Positions 1 to 10,365 of a stretch of DNA of 64,000 nucleotides are shown piece after piece. The notes beneath the pieces were generated by a model that worked only from the letters and a program-made list of their open reading frames with translations, ran no database searches and was not told the DNA's origin. The stretch covers positions 109,792 to 173,791 of the forward strand of contig OUQQ01000006.1 in the NCBI GenBank assembly GCA_900404475.1, in the 5' to 3' direction. Within the stretch, counting starts at the first letter, position 1. Each line of letters starts with the position of its first letter. Source of the stretch: Spongospora subterranea (Eukaryota > Endomyxa > Phytomyxea > Plasmodiophorida > Plasmodiophoridae). The position numbers were made by a program, and so were the translations under genes.

Positions 1-1
1 T

Positions 2-1656
2 CGGGCTCATCTTCCAAGTCCAGCTGAACACTTCACCGCATTCTCGATGATGCCATCGACCTTTAGAGCCTCCGTACTAGCTGAGATAGATGTACATCGT
101 TGAGTTGATTACTGTCTATGAGCGTTACTGATAATTTGGTTAGAAGGAACCAAATGCATCAGCAACGTATCATATCGCTCCAAAACTTTCTCGAGAAAGC
201 TTTGGCATGAGGTTTGGGGACCTGAAGTTGACCGAGGGGACTTTAAAAGTGGCTGCAGTAGCTTGCGAAGTTTGCCTGCAGGTTGAACTGGTCAAAGCCA
301 ATGGTATTCCGATTCCTAACTTGAACCGGCATAGGTACTCAAATATCATTGATTGTTTACTCTATGGCTTACATAATGCAGGATTCAAAGCAGAACGGTT
401 AGAATAATGCTATATGATGGGGATACGCCCGCTTCGAATCAATATGTATTACGAGCTCATTGGAGTCCAACAGAAGAGGACGTTTGGTCATTTAGCTTCC
501 CAATATCGTCCTTACAATTTATACTTGTGAAATCAAGTCGGGCACAGACATTTTTGCTGATGGAACTGTGCATATTGGTAGAGGATGAAGCAAGATCACA
601 ATCAGAAATGACATGCGGTTTTGCTACAATCGACATATCCAGAGAACTGTCTAGCAAGACCGTAGTAGTAAGAACGATCTGTTTTTGTTCGAGAAGTAAA
701 GGTTTAAAGTATTTTTGGTGATGTAGGAAACAACCCCCATTTCCGGAGGGACAATCAAAGCCAAGTCAGCCATTAATCGGAATGAAATTTTGGCTCGTCG
801 TGAAGGCTGGAGAAGGTTGACGTCACTGTTTAAGAGTAGACCTTTACCGACAATCACCGTTAAAATTACCCCAATAGCATCAAAACAAAAGGAGCAAACG
901 CTATGTATTCCAAATGACGTTATCATACCAATGTCAGCGATTACTATAATTCGCCTATTTATCGAAGTTTTGGCTGATGTAAGCTTCACACAACCAATCA
1001 TGCAGAGCCGAATCTATGTTTGTGATGCTGCCTAATTTTAGGTCACAATTCGTTGCGCTCAGCCATTCGTTCCTGGTAATTCTCATCTCCACCAAGAAAT
1101 CCACATTCGGGTATTTCTTGACTTGATTGTTAATGATCCTGGCGCATTGACAGTATTAGCTGCGAGATGGGTTACTCACAGTAAATCGTTCAGCAGAAAC
1201 GATAAACGAGGAAGCTCTCCGGTATCACCAAATAGCTTTGTCAAAGCTGAATTTTGCAAATGCATTTTGCAATTATGGCCATTATTATCATCACCTGTAC
1301 TCCCAGAATTAATAGTTGGAAGGACTGACCATGAACGTTTATCACTGATGACGCATTGCTCAAAAGAAAATGTATTAAGTCAACTATCATCTGATGCATG
1401 TTCCATACAAATGGGAGGTAGTCGAGCCGTGGATATCGCCAAGGCTTTAGTATTTCGACCCTTTCATTCAGAGGACGTCTCATTCTCTTATGATCGATAT
1501 GGTCACAAAACAAATATTTTTGCAACACTCGAGAAAGGAATGCGAGAACTTAAAGACGCGATGCCAAGCAGCGATGATGCGGAATTGCAAGCGCAGACAA
1601 TAGAAGGAAAGCGAGTACTTGGGTCTCAAGAACAAATTGATCATTCATCCAAGTGA
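2..1656 (+). CDS. NPHP1: Nephrocystin-1 (NPHP1), 3' part; 5' end outside window
   Basis: Partial gene. Exons 2-91, 144-334, 382-667, 727-978 and 1042-1656 join in frame through introns of 47-63 bp and end at TGA. The protein follows the C-terminal nephrocystin homology region of NPHP1 in order: a TFRAS segment, a TEGTLKV segment, LYDGD..ASN, then LRAHWSP..VWSF, MTCGF, and the tract rich in R, S and L before DLIVNDPGAL. Human NPHP1 has the same order of blocks, including ELSCGW and HTVRATW. The N-terminal coiled coil and SH3 domain would lie upstream of base 1. NPHP1 is a scaffold of the ciliary transition zone that works with NPHP4 and related proteins. Its presence implies a cilium or flagellum. 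The family call rests on long co-linear similarity recalled from the human protein. Confidence 0.85.
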
Positions 1657-1722
1657 AAGAAACTTTGTTGGTGAACAATGCATAGTGTGTAATGGTAATT
1701 AATAGTTAAAAACAATGAATAT

Positions 1723-3363
1723 TTATGTGCAATTGAGACAATCTGCAAGTGTCGATGGCAGGACGGGTTCTGCAAACCGGGGCAGTAATGGGGTGACAGC
1801 AACGAACCCGTTGTTGATTGACCAGCGGTCCGACCCTGGCGGGCTATCATTACGGAACAGGCATTTGTCAAAAACATACTCGGATTGATGAGCATCATTA
1901 TGGAAATCGCTGCCGCGATGAACTTCTGCGAATAATGGACCATAGGACTCGTCAACTGCAGTGCATAAGCGAATCTAAAACCAAAACTTAACCTCATATG
2001 TACAAAAAAAATGATCGAAGTACTTGAGGATTCGGGTGGCATTCATACTTAACGTTGACGTTGTATAGTAGGCGATCGACGACGACAGGCCAGAATTTCC
2101 ACAACCGTCCAACAGCTCGGATCAGCGTGCGACAAGAGCGGCGAATGCCTTCCTCTTCAGACGTCCAATCAGCTGGTAGATGATCATATGCGATGGAAAG
2201 AGATATNATCTGCAAGTGTCGATGGCAGGACGGGTTCTGCAAACCGGGGCAGTAATGGGGTGACAGCAACGAACCCGTTGTTGATTGCCCAGCGGTCTGA
2301 CCCTGGCGGGCTATCATTACGGAACAGGCATTTGTCAAAAACATACTCGGATTGATGAGCATCATTATGGAAATCGCTGCCGCGATGAACTTCTGCGAAT
2401 AATGGACCATAGGACTCGTCAACTGCAGTGCATAAGCGAATCTAAAACCAAAACTTAACCTCATATGTACAAAAAAAATGATCGAAGTACTTGAGGATTC
2501 GGGTGGCATTCATACTTAACGTTGACGTTGTATAGTAGGCGATCGACGGCGACAGGCCAGAATTTCCACAACCGTCCAACAGCTCGGATCAGCGTGCGAC
2601 AAGAGCGGCGAATGCCTTCCTCTTCAGACGTCCAATCAGCTGGTAGATGATCATATGCGATGGAAAGAGATATAGCGCGAATATTTAGCAAAGAGGATTC
2701 GATGGAGCCAGCTAACTATTTGAGAATGGATATAAGACGATTTACGATCGTAATTTGGCTGTTGGACATACAGTACCAGACGACAGCATATACGATGTGC
2801 CACAGTTCTGCCCTAAGTTGGGACCTGACGACACATATAAATTGCATTGAAGAAAAAAAAAAGATCGATTTTCACCAATTTTCACATACCTGAGATGATG
2901 AGATCAGGTCGAAAAGGACACAGATGATGAACAGCCATTAAAACACAAGTTGCTGGAGAGCCATCAACTATCGTGCATTGGGCGTTAGACCTGTTGGGAA
3001 GTTGGCCATGTCCAACGAGATCTTGACCAGAAAATATAGGATATGGGAAGATCCCCTTCTCTAGATGCTTGCAAGTGATTGTTCCAAATCGGTTGAGCCC
3101 CTTTGACACCCACGATTGTTGAGTGGATGGTATACAGCTGATTATATTCTCTGATTAGTTGTTGCTTAGTGATTCTATGTCAGAGTTGCCTCCTACACAT
3201 ATATGCTGGCATATGGCACAGCAAGTGATAGCAACTCGATGAAGGTCGAGATAAACGGAGATGCTGGACTAGGAGGACCATCATCGTTAACTAATAAGAT
3301 TTTGAAAGGCGGTTGTTCGCCCCAATCAATTGTTTCCGTTGCTTTGGAACCTGCCGCTGACAT
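1723..3363 (-). CDS. SurE-like 5'-nucleotidase/survival protein (PBY1-type)
   Basis: Five exons (3363-3197, 3137-2890, 2824-2772, 2715-2521, then a last exon ending at 1723) give about 304 residues once the artificial duplication at 1741-2673 is collapsed. Visible SurE landmarks are ILLVNDDGPPSP near the N-terminus (metal-binding Asp pair), QQSWVSKG, VDGSPATCV, LIISGPNLGQN, SSGTLAGSIES, AISLSIAY and a C-terminal W-INNGFVAVTPL. The first two match the SurE half of yeast Pby1 and its fungal relatives more closely than bacterial SurE. Expected activity is metal-dependent phosphohydrolysis of nucleoside monophosphates, probably cytosolic. The start ATG at 3363 gives a short N-terminus before the first beta strand. 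As assembled, the ORF runs into an N and then repeats its own C-terminal third, which I read as an assembly fault. Confidence 0.8.
1741..2673. repeat. 466-bp direct duplication around a single N (assembly join)
   Basis: Bases 1741-2206 are repeated at 2208-2673 with only a few substitutions, and the two copies are separated by one N at 2207. The repeated segment is the 3' part of the SurE-like gene, so the gene has two C-terminal exons in the assembly. The few differences change one Ser to Ala and one Val to Ala in the encoded protein. This pattern fits overlapping contig ends from two alleles or error-prone ends joined without merging. Confidence 0.85.
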
Positions 3364-3660
3364 AACGTAAAAAAATTGCGCCAAAAGACAGTACAGCACC
3401 TTCAGGACTGTGTGCATCTCGGTCTCAAAGGGACAATGAATGTCCCGAGGCAATACTCCACGTAAATTCAATAAAACTCTGCCACGCAAATTGATAAGCC
3501 TAACCCCTGTAGTCTCATATATGCATAATCGGGTAATCTGCATTATGACTACATATGGGTAACCATGCGATTTCGAACAAGTCACCATATATCATTACAC
3601 ATATAATTTTTGTTTCAGTTCCTGTTAATTTTAGTATAATACCCAACGGTGGTAGTATGA

Positions 3661-5826
3661 CTACCCTTGATCTAATATCCAGCTAATCATCTGCTCGATT
3701 ATTGCCTCATCGTTACCTAGCAGATTTTCTAATGTTTGATATGCCTGCGCATAGAATCAACAATGTACGGAAAGATAACAACAGATTTATATACTTACTG
3801 CCACACATATATCCAGGGGAAAGTTCAACTCGATGTGACAGTATTGAATAGGGTAGGGGAATTCGTCGACATTGGAGACATCCATTGAAGAAAGTGCCAA
3901 TGCTTCTCTGAGCATCACGCTATCCGACGCCTGAAAACGAGTTATATCGGCGGACAGGAAGACAAATAGGGAAGCATACCTCTTGGGCTCTCCTGCTCTC
4001 GTCAAGCGCTGTTTTGAGATCATCAACAGCATCCATTTCAATCAATGAAGCCATCTTGCATTCTTCTTCCATGACCATGGTCAGACTTTCGTTAATGGCA
4101 CTCTCAACCTCCATCGAATCTATTCTTTCGTTTAAATTGGTAATTTGTTCCTGTATCCGATTTGATGGTCGCGACAGTGCTTTCCGCTCAAGAACCGACA
4201 ACTGTGGCATCGACACTATCCAGGCTATCAGAACGAGTAAAGACGTGTCGGCGCGACATATACCCGAAGCTGGAGGACGGATTACAATTGAGTTATAGTG
4301 CGACTCAAAGTGATAGGATATCCTAATAGGAGGAGCAGCAGAAAACTGATTCGAATATGACTTCATAGGATCTATGATAAAGGTTGAACTCAAACACACC
4401 TTGCGCATCAGACGTGATAAACACCTGCAGAATATGCATACACAAGAATAGGGCGCTCATATATTTCTGACATGGCTTGAATTTCAAGATGGTCGCCCCA
4501 TATGCCATCACACCTCATTCTTGCCAAATATTCGCCAAAGTCATCGGTTGTGACATAATTCGAAAAAAAATCTTGCTCTCGTTCCTAATAACATTTAATA
4601 GGTACGAAAGTGTAACAGGAAATACACGAAAATCATCTCTACCATGTAGTCACAGCAATAATTTCGAATTGCAAAATGATGACGAGGATCTCCATAAACT
4701 TGATGGCTGATAGCTCGGAAAAGACAGTTGCCGTCGTAATTCATCTCAACAATTTCGGCGTCCAGCTTGGCTCGTAACAACGTTCGAAAATTATCCTGGG
4801 ATGTGAATATGAGACCGGATGAAATCGGCAGCGGAAGCATTACCTCATCTTGAACTGTCGCGCGGAATAGTGCCTTCTTATTCACAGTACGGGGACTTGC
4901 TGCAAAAGAGGCATGAGAAACCCATAATGAGACTGAAAAATGATTACATTGAAGGGGAGTTGGGTATTCTGCCTTTCGCGAGTCCGGCTTCCTTAGACGA
5001 TATGAATTGGCATTAATCCATTCATCATACCGGTTCAGATGGTTCAAGTAGTGGACCTTGATTCTGGACCCTGCAACGTCAACCACCTGGTAGGTAAATT
5101 AGCACGATCGACAAAACACTTAATCCAGACTGATCCAGCTTGCCTCGGCTGGGGACCATTGATCACGACTGTCAAGAACCGATAATCGATCAAATACGCG
5201 CCAGAAATTATCCTAAGCATCTGGATAAAAAACTGGTATAAAGCGCCCAAGCTCAAGACCAAAACCTGTTCGTTGTCGAAATTGAAGCTAGGTGTATGGG
5301 AATGCAGACGAGATATCCGTGATGAGTCCTTATGAAGCCATTCATCATAAAATCCTACCAAGCTAATCACCGTTAGATTACTCACTTGCATCGAAGAACA
5401 TCGCACACCCTTTGTAATGAATACGACGCCGATCATGGTCGACACTAACGACCTGAGCTTCCAGCCATCCATCAGACGGATGCAGAACATCCACCCAGGC
5501 GAATAGCGAAGTGTCAATCTCAAATGGATNGTTCGTTGTCGAAATTGAAGCTAGGTGTATGGGAATGCAGACGAGATATCCGTGATGAGTCCTTATGAAG
5601 CCATTCATCATAAAATCCTACCAAGCTAATCATTGTTAGATTACTCACTTGCATCGAAGAACATCGCACACCCTTTGTAATGAATACGACGCCGATCATG
5701 GTCGACACTAACGACCTGAGCTTCCAGCCATCCATCAGACGGATGCAGAACATCCACCCAGGCGAATAGCGAAGTGTCAATCTCAAATGGATCGTCCTCA
5801 CCCCTGTCGATCCCAATGACTCCCAT
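3661..5826 (-). CDS. OTU-family deubiquitinase with two N-terminal Tudor-knot domains
   Basis: Eleven exons (5826-5672, 5625-5531 continuing at 5267-5266, 5212-5144, 5086-4948, 4899-4844, 4795-4643, 4584-4442, 4388-4264, 4224-3980, 3930-3799, 3744-3661) join in frame to 465 residues after collapsing the duplication at 5268-5792. Two Tudor-knot/chromo-barrel units come first: WLEAQVVSVDHDRRRIHYKG..FYDEWL, then VLDSRDQW..VVDVAGSRIKVHY..RYDEWI. An OTUD5-like OTU domain follows, with DGNCLFRAISHQVYG (catalytic Cys), WGDHLEIQAMSEIYERPI, and PIRISYH..HYNSIV (catalytic His). The C-terminus is a coiled coil and a short helical tail. It should cleave ubiquitin, perhaps at chromatin or RNA given the Tudor-knots. 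One intron (5087-5143) appears to be GC-AG. The start at 5826 is the first ATG; an extra 5' exon is possible. Confidence 0.78.
5268..5792. repeat. 262-bp direct duplication around a single N (assembly join)
   Basis: Bases 5268-5529 recur at 5531-5792, separated by one N at 5530. The copies differ at two adjacent positions (ACC versus ATT in the intron near 5372/5635). The segment covers the first Tudor-knot exons of the OTU gene. The true locus should contain it once, because the gene model reads correctly only when one copy is skipped. Confidence 0.85.
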
Positions 5827-6116
5827 TAGACCTGTTATTGGGAGTATAACGTAATGGGAAGGGGGTTTAGCACACTGATGGCGGGTTATTGTTACCACAC
5901 TCCTGATTGATAGCGTCTGGTTGTGTTACACCGTTCCCTTATCTGCGGCCACGGACAGAGCATCGACACGCTCATCGGCATTCAGGCCGAATACTTCAGA
6001 AAAAAAAACAACAATGGTTGTCAGGGCAGACTGCCAAGAAACACATTAAGCACACCTTCCGATTTAGGCCAATAGACAGCATTTTTTATATGGAATTTAT
6101 TGAGATTTGCTCGAAA

Positions 6117-6580
6117 TTAATCTTCGTTGATGGAGACTTCGACTTCAACACCAGGCTCAATGCTGATGGATGTCTAAAAAAACAGCAATAAGACAACCGA
6201 GGATATCGGGTAAATGGCAAACTTACAATCTGCTTAACGACGTCGGCTGGTGAGCGGAGGTCGATGAGGCGCTTGTGGATGCGCATTTCATAGCGATCCC
6301 AGGTGTTGGTACCTTCACCACATGGCGATTTGCGAACCGTCAATCGGAGAGTTTTTGTGGGCAGACGGATCGGTCCGCTGTGCTTCAGGCTCTTGTCCTT
6401 GGCGCCACGAACAAGGTCACCGCAAACTGAACACGATTATGCCCGTCAGGCTCATTGACAGCAGAGTCGACAGAATGCAAGCAAACCTTTCTCGAGAGCT
6501 GCAACATTGCGGCTGGTCAATGTGATGCGGATACGATGGATGGGGGCTTCAGTAACCTCAACAACCTTCTTGGTCTCCAT
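6117..6580 (-). CDS. RPS20: 40S ribosomal protein uS10 (S20)
   Basis: Three exons (6580-6487, 6426-6227, 6173-6117) give 116 residues, the usual length for eukaryotic uS10. The protein carries [13 protein letters not shown] near the N-terminus, [22 protein letters not shown] in the middle (positions about 45-66), [19 protein letters not shown], and an acidic end, [10 protein letters not shown]. Both introns (60 and 53 bp) have GT-AG ends and the splices are unambiguous from the conserved sequence. uS10 sits in the small-subunit head. The short first exon and two small introns are typical of this genome. Confidence 0.95.
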
Positions 6581-8294
6581 CGTGAGCAATGTTCTCGGAC
6601 TTTCGGAATCGCACGGAGTCCGTCCTTACAACATTAGGGCCAACACTGTATAGTTGCAGCATCATTATTTTGTCGCTCAGGAGTTGAAATAAAGGTGAGT
6701 TAGAGTTTGTTCCCAGACGAATACTGTGAACTATGTACTATCAGTGCAAGACTCCGTCAACGGCCATGGTCAATATAAATTCAGATTGGATTTGTTGTTA
6801 TTTTTTCGGGCTAATGGACAGACATATCATCACACAACGATTTGTCGCGTGAACTTTTCCCTTCGTGTCCCTGCTGATGTGCTGAGTTGCGCCAGTAGCT
6901 GAAGGGAATTGAGACGCGTGATATTGGAGTCATTCATTTTTTATTCTTATAAACTCTCTTTGTTCTGAGGCTTAATCTGAAAATCAGACTTCCAGCAAGA
7001 CGAGTTTCCTTCGGACGACTGGATTTATTCCTAGTTGAAGTTAGATTCTATACGTCCTGCTAAACAATCGTTGTGCGTGTAGTTAAATGACTTTATAAAA
7101 TCTAACTTTAAAATGTGAATGAATGTACTCGTCCGAAAAACTGTTACAGCGGAAACGTTCCGGCTACAGATTAACGTCAGACATTTTTTTCTGCCTTGAC
7201 ACAATAGGGAAACCAGCCGAATTAATTTCTTCAACTGTAAAAATTCTCTTCCCCTGAAGTGTAAAACGTTTGAATAATTTAGTTGAAAACTAAATTTTTA
7301 CATCCACAAATCGGCAAGTGTTGAGGCATGTCCTTGTCCGATCAGAGCCTTCAAGAGCCTCTATTCTCTGATCATCAAATCGCTTGTATTTCATGGTCAG
7401 CTGAGGCCCGTGGGTTGTCGGCCTGAACGTAAACTGCAGGTGAAAAGTAAACCCTCTTACGTAATCGCAAGGCGGTGAACAGAAAACAAGAAGCGTGCTC
7501 CAATTTAACGCTGTAATTGAACTTATCCGAGTCTTTCTGTGTGCAAAGCAATATTCTCCATGGCGACCTGGTTGTCACTGCAAGAAGGTCCCATAGTGTG
7601 GGAAATCTGCCGCGCGAGTATATATATACCCATTGTTACCATCAGCCCAATCCAATCGGGATAATTCCGAAGACTTGCATACGGGTATTTCATACGGACC
7701 TAGTGTGATAACTGGGTCGAGGAATCCGTGGAAAAGTCCCCGGACCACGAGGCAGAAATGTCATCCATTGATTGGCTGACCACGCTCGTACACCATTATC
7801 GTAGCGAAGATATGAGCTCTGATGGTTCGGTGTGTTGTTCGTCATAGCAAAGTCATGCGAGTACTTATGCCCAAACGCATAGGCTACACAACGGGGCTTA
7901 CTCTTGGAATTATCCCACTATTTATTTTCAATTTAAATCGAGCCGCATTACAGAATGGCATGACGGTAATCTCGGTTGGAGTAAAACGTTCTTGTACAGT
8001 ACCGTTGGTTAAGCGTCAGGTCATGTCGTGTTCCTTAGCCGACAATAAAAGCAACGCAATTATTATCAAGCAAACAGTCCATTGAATCTGCCTACGGTAG
8101 CCAAAGGGGAACTTTTGCAATTCAGGGCGAATGTTTGAGACATTGATCGTTTCCATGAAGAATAATACCAGAACGACTAATAATAAGACTGAGACACGAC
8201 AGATATCTATCGGCAGGTTTTGTAAAAATAATTGTAGAATTTGCGTCTAATTTTTGCCTTATAATGCAAAGTTGAGCTGGCCAATCGAAAAAAA
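6581..8294. other. Gene-poor stretch between uS10 and tRNA-Ser
   Basis: About 1.7 kb. Only short ORFs in all frames (under 90 codons), none with recognisable motifs or plausible splice partners. The part next to 6580 must hold the uS10 promoter and leader. The segment around 6900-7330 is AT-rich. I see no snRNA, 5S rRNA or further tRNA by eye. Confidence 0.5.
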
Positions 8295-8375
8295 AGTCAA
8301 TGACGAGATTTGAACTCGCGCGGGCAAGCCCAATCGATTTCTAATCGATCTCCTTAACCACTCGGACACATTGAC
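8295..8375 (-). tRNA. tRNA-Ser (anticodon AGA)
   Basis: Read on the minus strand, the acceptor stem GTCAATG (8375-8369) pairs with CATTGAC (8302-8296). The anticodon arm is ATCGA-TTAGAAA-TCGAT, giving anticodon AGA. A long variable arm (GGGC..GCCC type) and a T-arm with GTTCAAATC follow. The 81-nt length and large variable arm are class II features expected of tRNA-Ser. There is no intron. A run of A on the plus strand at 8288-8295 supplies a poly-T terminator for RNA polymerase III. COQ6 starts about 135 bp away on the other strand. Confidence 0.93.
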
Positions 8376-8510
8376 ATTATCCTTGAACTTGGAATCAGCG
8401 ATGCAATCTTAACAGAAGATGAACAGAAATGCTACGCCATGTCAGTCTATCCCGTACGGTTGATGACTCTTGATCGTGGTGAGAGAGAGAGAGTCCCATT
8501 GTTTTGAATC

Positions 8511-9946
8511 ATGACGTCGTCACTTTACCGCTCGAACCAATGGGATGTGATAATCAGCGGTGGTGGTGTCGTTGGGTCGTTGTTTGCTCTGGTTCTAGGA
8601 AGTCAGCCAGCGACGCGATCATTACGCGTTGCTCTTCTTGAGCGTGATCCTCCTCGCGATATTTCCACGACAACTGGTCCACCCATTCGGGTCAGCGCCA
8701 TTTCCCCATATTCTCGTTCCGCGTTCCAGCGAGTTGGGGTTTGGGACGAGCTAGAACCAGCAGCGACTCCCTATGGGAATATGGTTGTATGGGATACTAT
8801 GATTGGCGGCGCTCGTGTAGATTTTGAACAAAAGAATCCAGATTCCCCATTGGGATACGTCATTCCTAATAATGTACGAAAACAGTTAGCAATCATCATA
8901 TAGTGCCTCAAATGTAATGATAGGTGATGCAACATGCGCTATATGCTAGGCTCCAAGAGCTAAATGACGATCAGGGTTCAGGTTTACAACTATTTTGTCC
9001 AGCAACGATCAAGGATATTGCCTTTTCCAGCAGCAATTCTTGGGTTGGTGTTCAATCTGACGGGGTCGAAGAAGAGATGTCAGCCCGTCTCGTCGTCGGG
9101 GCCGATGGCCCCGGCTCTTACGTCAAATCGGCTGCCAAAGTTGAGACGTATGGTTTCGGTTATCAACAAGAAGGAGTTGTTGCCGTAGTCACGACTAATG
9201 AAAACGCTGATGCCAGGAAGTCGGCTTGGCAACGCTATCTGCCAACTGGTTTGGTTGGTACCTAATGCATGCATACCAAATTTGCTAAGTTTTGGTCAGG
9301 ACCACTTGGCATGCTTCCTTTAAATGGCAATCAATCGTCAATAGTATGGTCGTTGCCACCAGCCGATGCCGCCCGAGTAAAGAGAATGTCCAAGCCTGAT
9401 TTTGTAGATCTTCTCAACTCTTGCCTGTCCGACACAAGAGAAACCACGTCTGCCTATGCCCTTCCTGATTCTTTGCGCTCTGTCGCACACTTTGTTCGTC
9501 GTCAGCCGCACGCTGATGTCCCGGTCATCGTTGATGTTGTTTCTGACCGTGTTGGGTTCCCGCTATGCCTACGTAATGTGTCCAGTTATTCTGGGTCACG
9601 ATTCGCTTTGATTGGTGATGCTGCTCATTCGGTTCATCCTCATGCTGGTCAAGGATTGAATCTTGGCATTGCTGATGCGGTTGACTTGGCTAACTGTTTT
9701 TGCCGAGCTTACGGTCGTGATATCGGCAGTGACGCTGTGCTTGAAGAGTATTCAAAGTCTGCGTATCGCAGGAATGTGGCAATGCTTTTAGGGATTCATG
9801 GCATATACAAGAGTTTTAATATCGACAGCACTGGGCACGTTGCTGCAATTAGAAATTTGGGAATGGATTTAGTCAATGCTTCACCAGATCTCAAATCGTT
9901 CTTGGCTGGTGTCGCCATGGGAAACTATTTTCATAAAGCCACGTAG
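8511..9946 (+). CDS. COQ6: Ubiquinone biosynthesis monooxygenase COQ6
   Basis: Three exons (8511-8873, 8924-9248, 9300-9946) give 444 residues, close to the family length. It is a UbiH/COQ6 FAD-dependent hydroxylase. The N-terminus has the dinucleotide fold SGGGVVGS. GADGPGSYV (the DG motif) lies near residue 185. The second FAD motif, LIGDAAHSVHPHAGQGLNLG, lies near residue 330. COQ6 hydroxylates the quinone ring during coenzyme Q synthesis on the matrix face of the mitochondrial inner membrane. I see no strong cleavable presequence; the first 10 residues before the FAD strand are short. Introns are 50 and 51 bp. COQ6 implies a respiring mitochondrion. Confidence 0.88.
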
Positions 9947-10365
9947 GGGATACCAAACTATAAATGCGACGGCATCACTTTTTTTGTTCTGAAATCTGGG
10001 ACGGCTCAAAGAGGCAGGCCACATTTGATGATGACAGCGGTGGACGTTTGAATAAAGCTGAAGAAAAACACCGGTTCGCATTTGTTGCGTTCACATTTTT
10101 GATGCTATGGACAATACGCCACTCAGGAAACATAACTGAGTCGAACGTGTCAAAGTCCATAAGAATTCTCCCTTTTTCAAATTAATTTGCCATTGTGAGG
10201 ATCATTTGACATAATGGGCTGATATAAAAAATTACAAAATTACTATAAGAAGACGTGCTCGCGTTCATGAAATATCTTCGAGGTATCAAGAATAATGATG
10301 ACGCTACGCCAACAAAACCATGACATGATATTCACGACTTGAGAATTGCTGCACATTTACAATGT
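9947..10365. other. Short convergent intergenic region
   Basis: About 420 bp between the stop of COQ6 (+) and the stop of the SEC12-like gene (-). It is AT-rich and must contain both 3' ends and polyadenylation signals. No other feature is visible. Confidence 0.5.

Noticed and set aside
4389..4442. Read-through text VYAYSAG in the OTU domain that looks like homologues' VYQYS
   Set aside because: Reading through hits a TGA and leaves a frame shift. A 53-bp GTATGC..TTTGAG intron restores the frame and gives a full product, so I treated the match as chance.
7031..8085. ORFs of 60-87 codons in the uS10 to tRNA interval
   Set aside because: No motifs, no partner exons, overlapping frames; consistent with chance ORFs.
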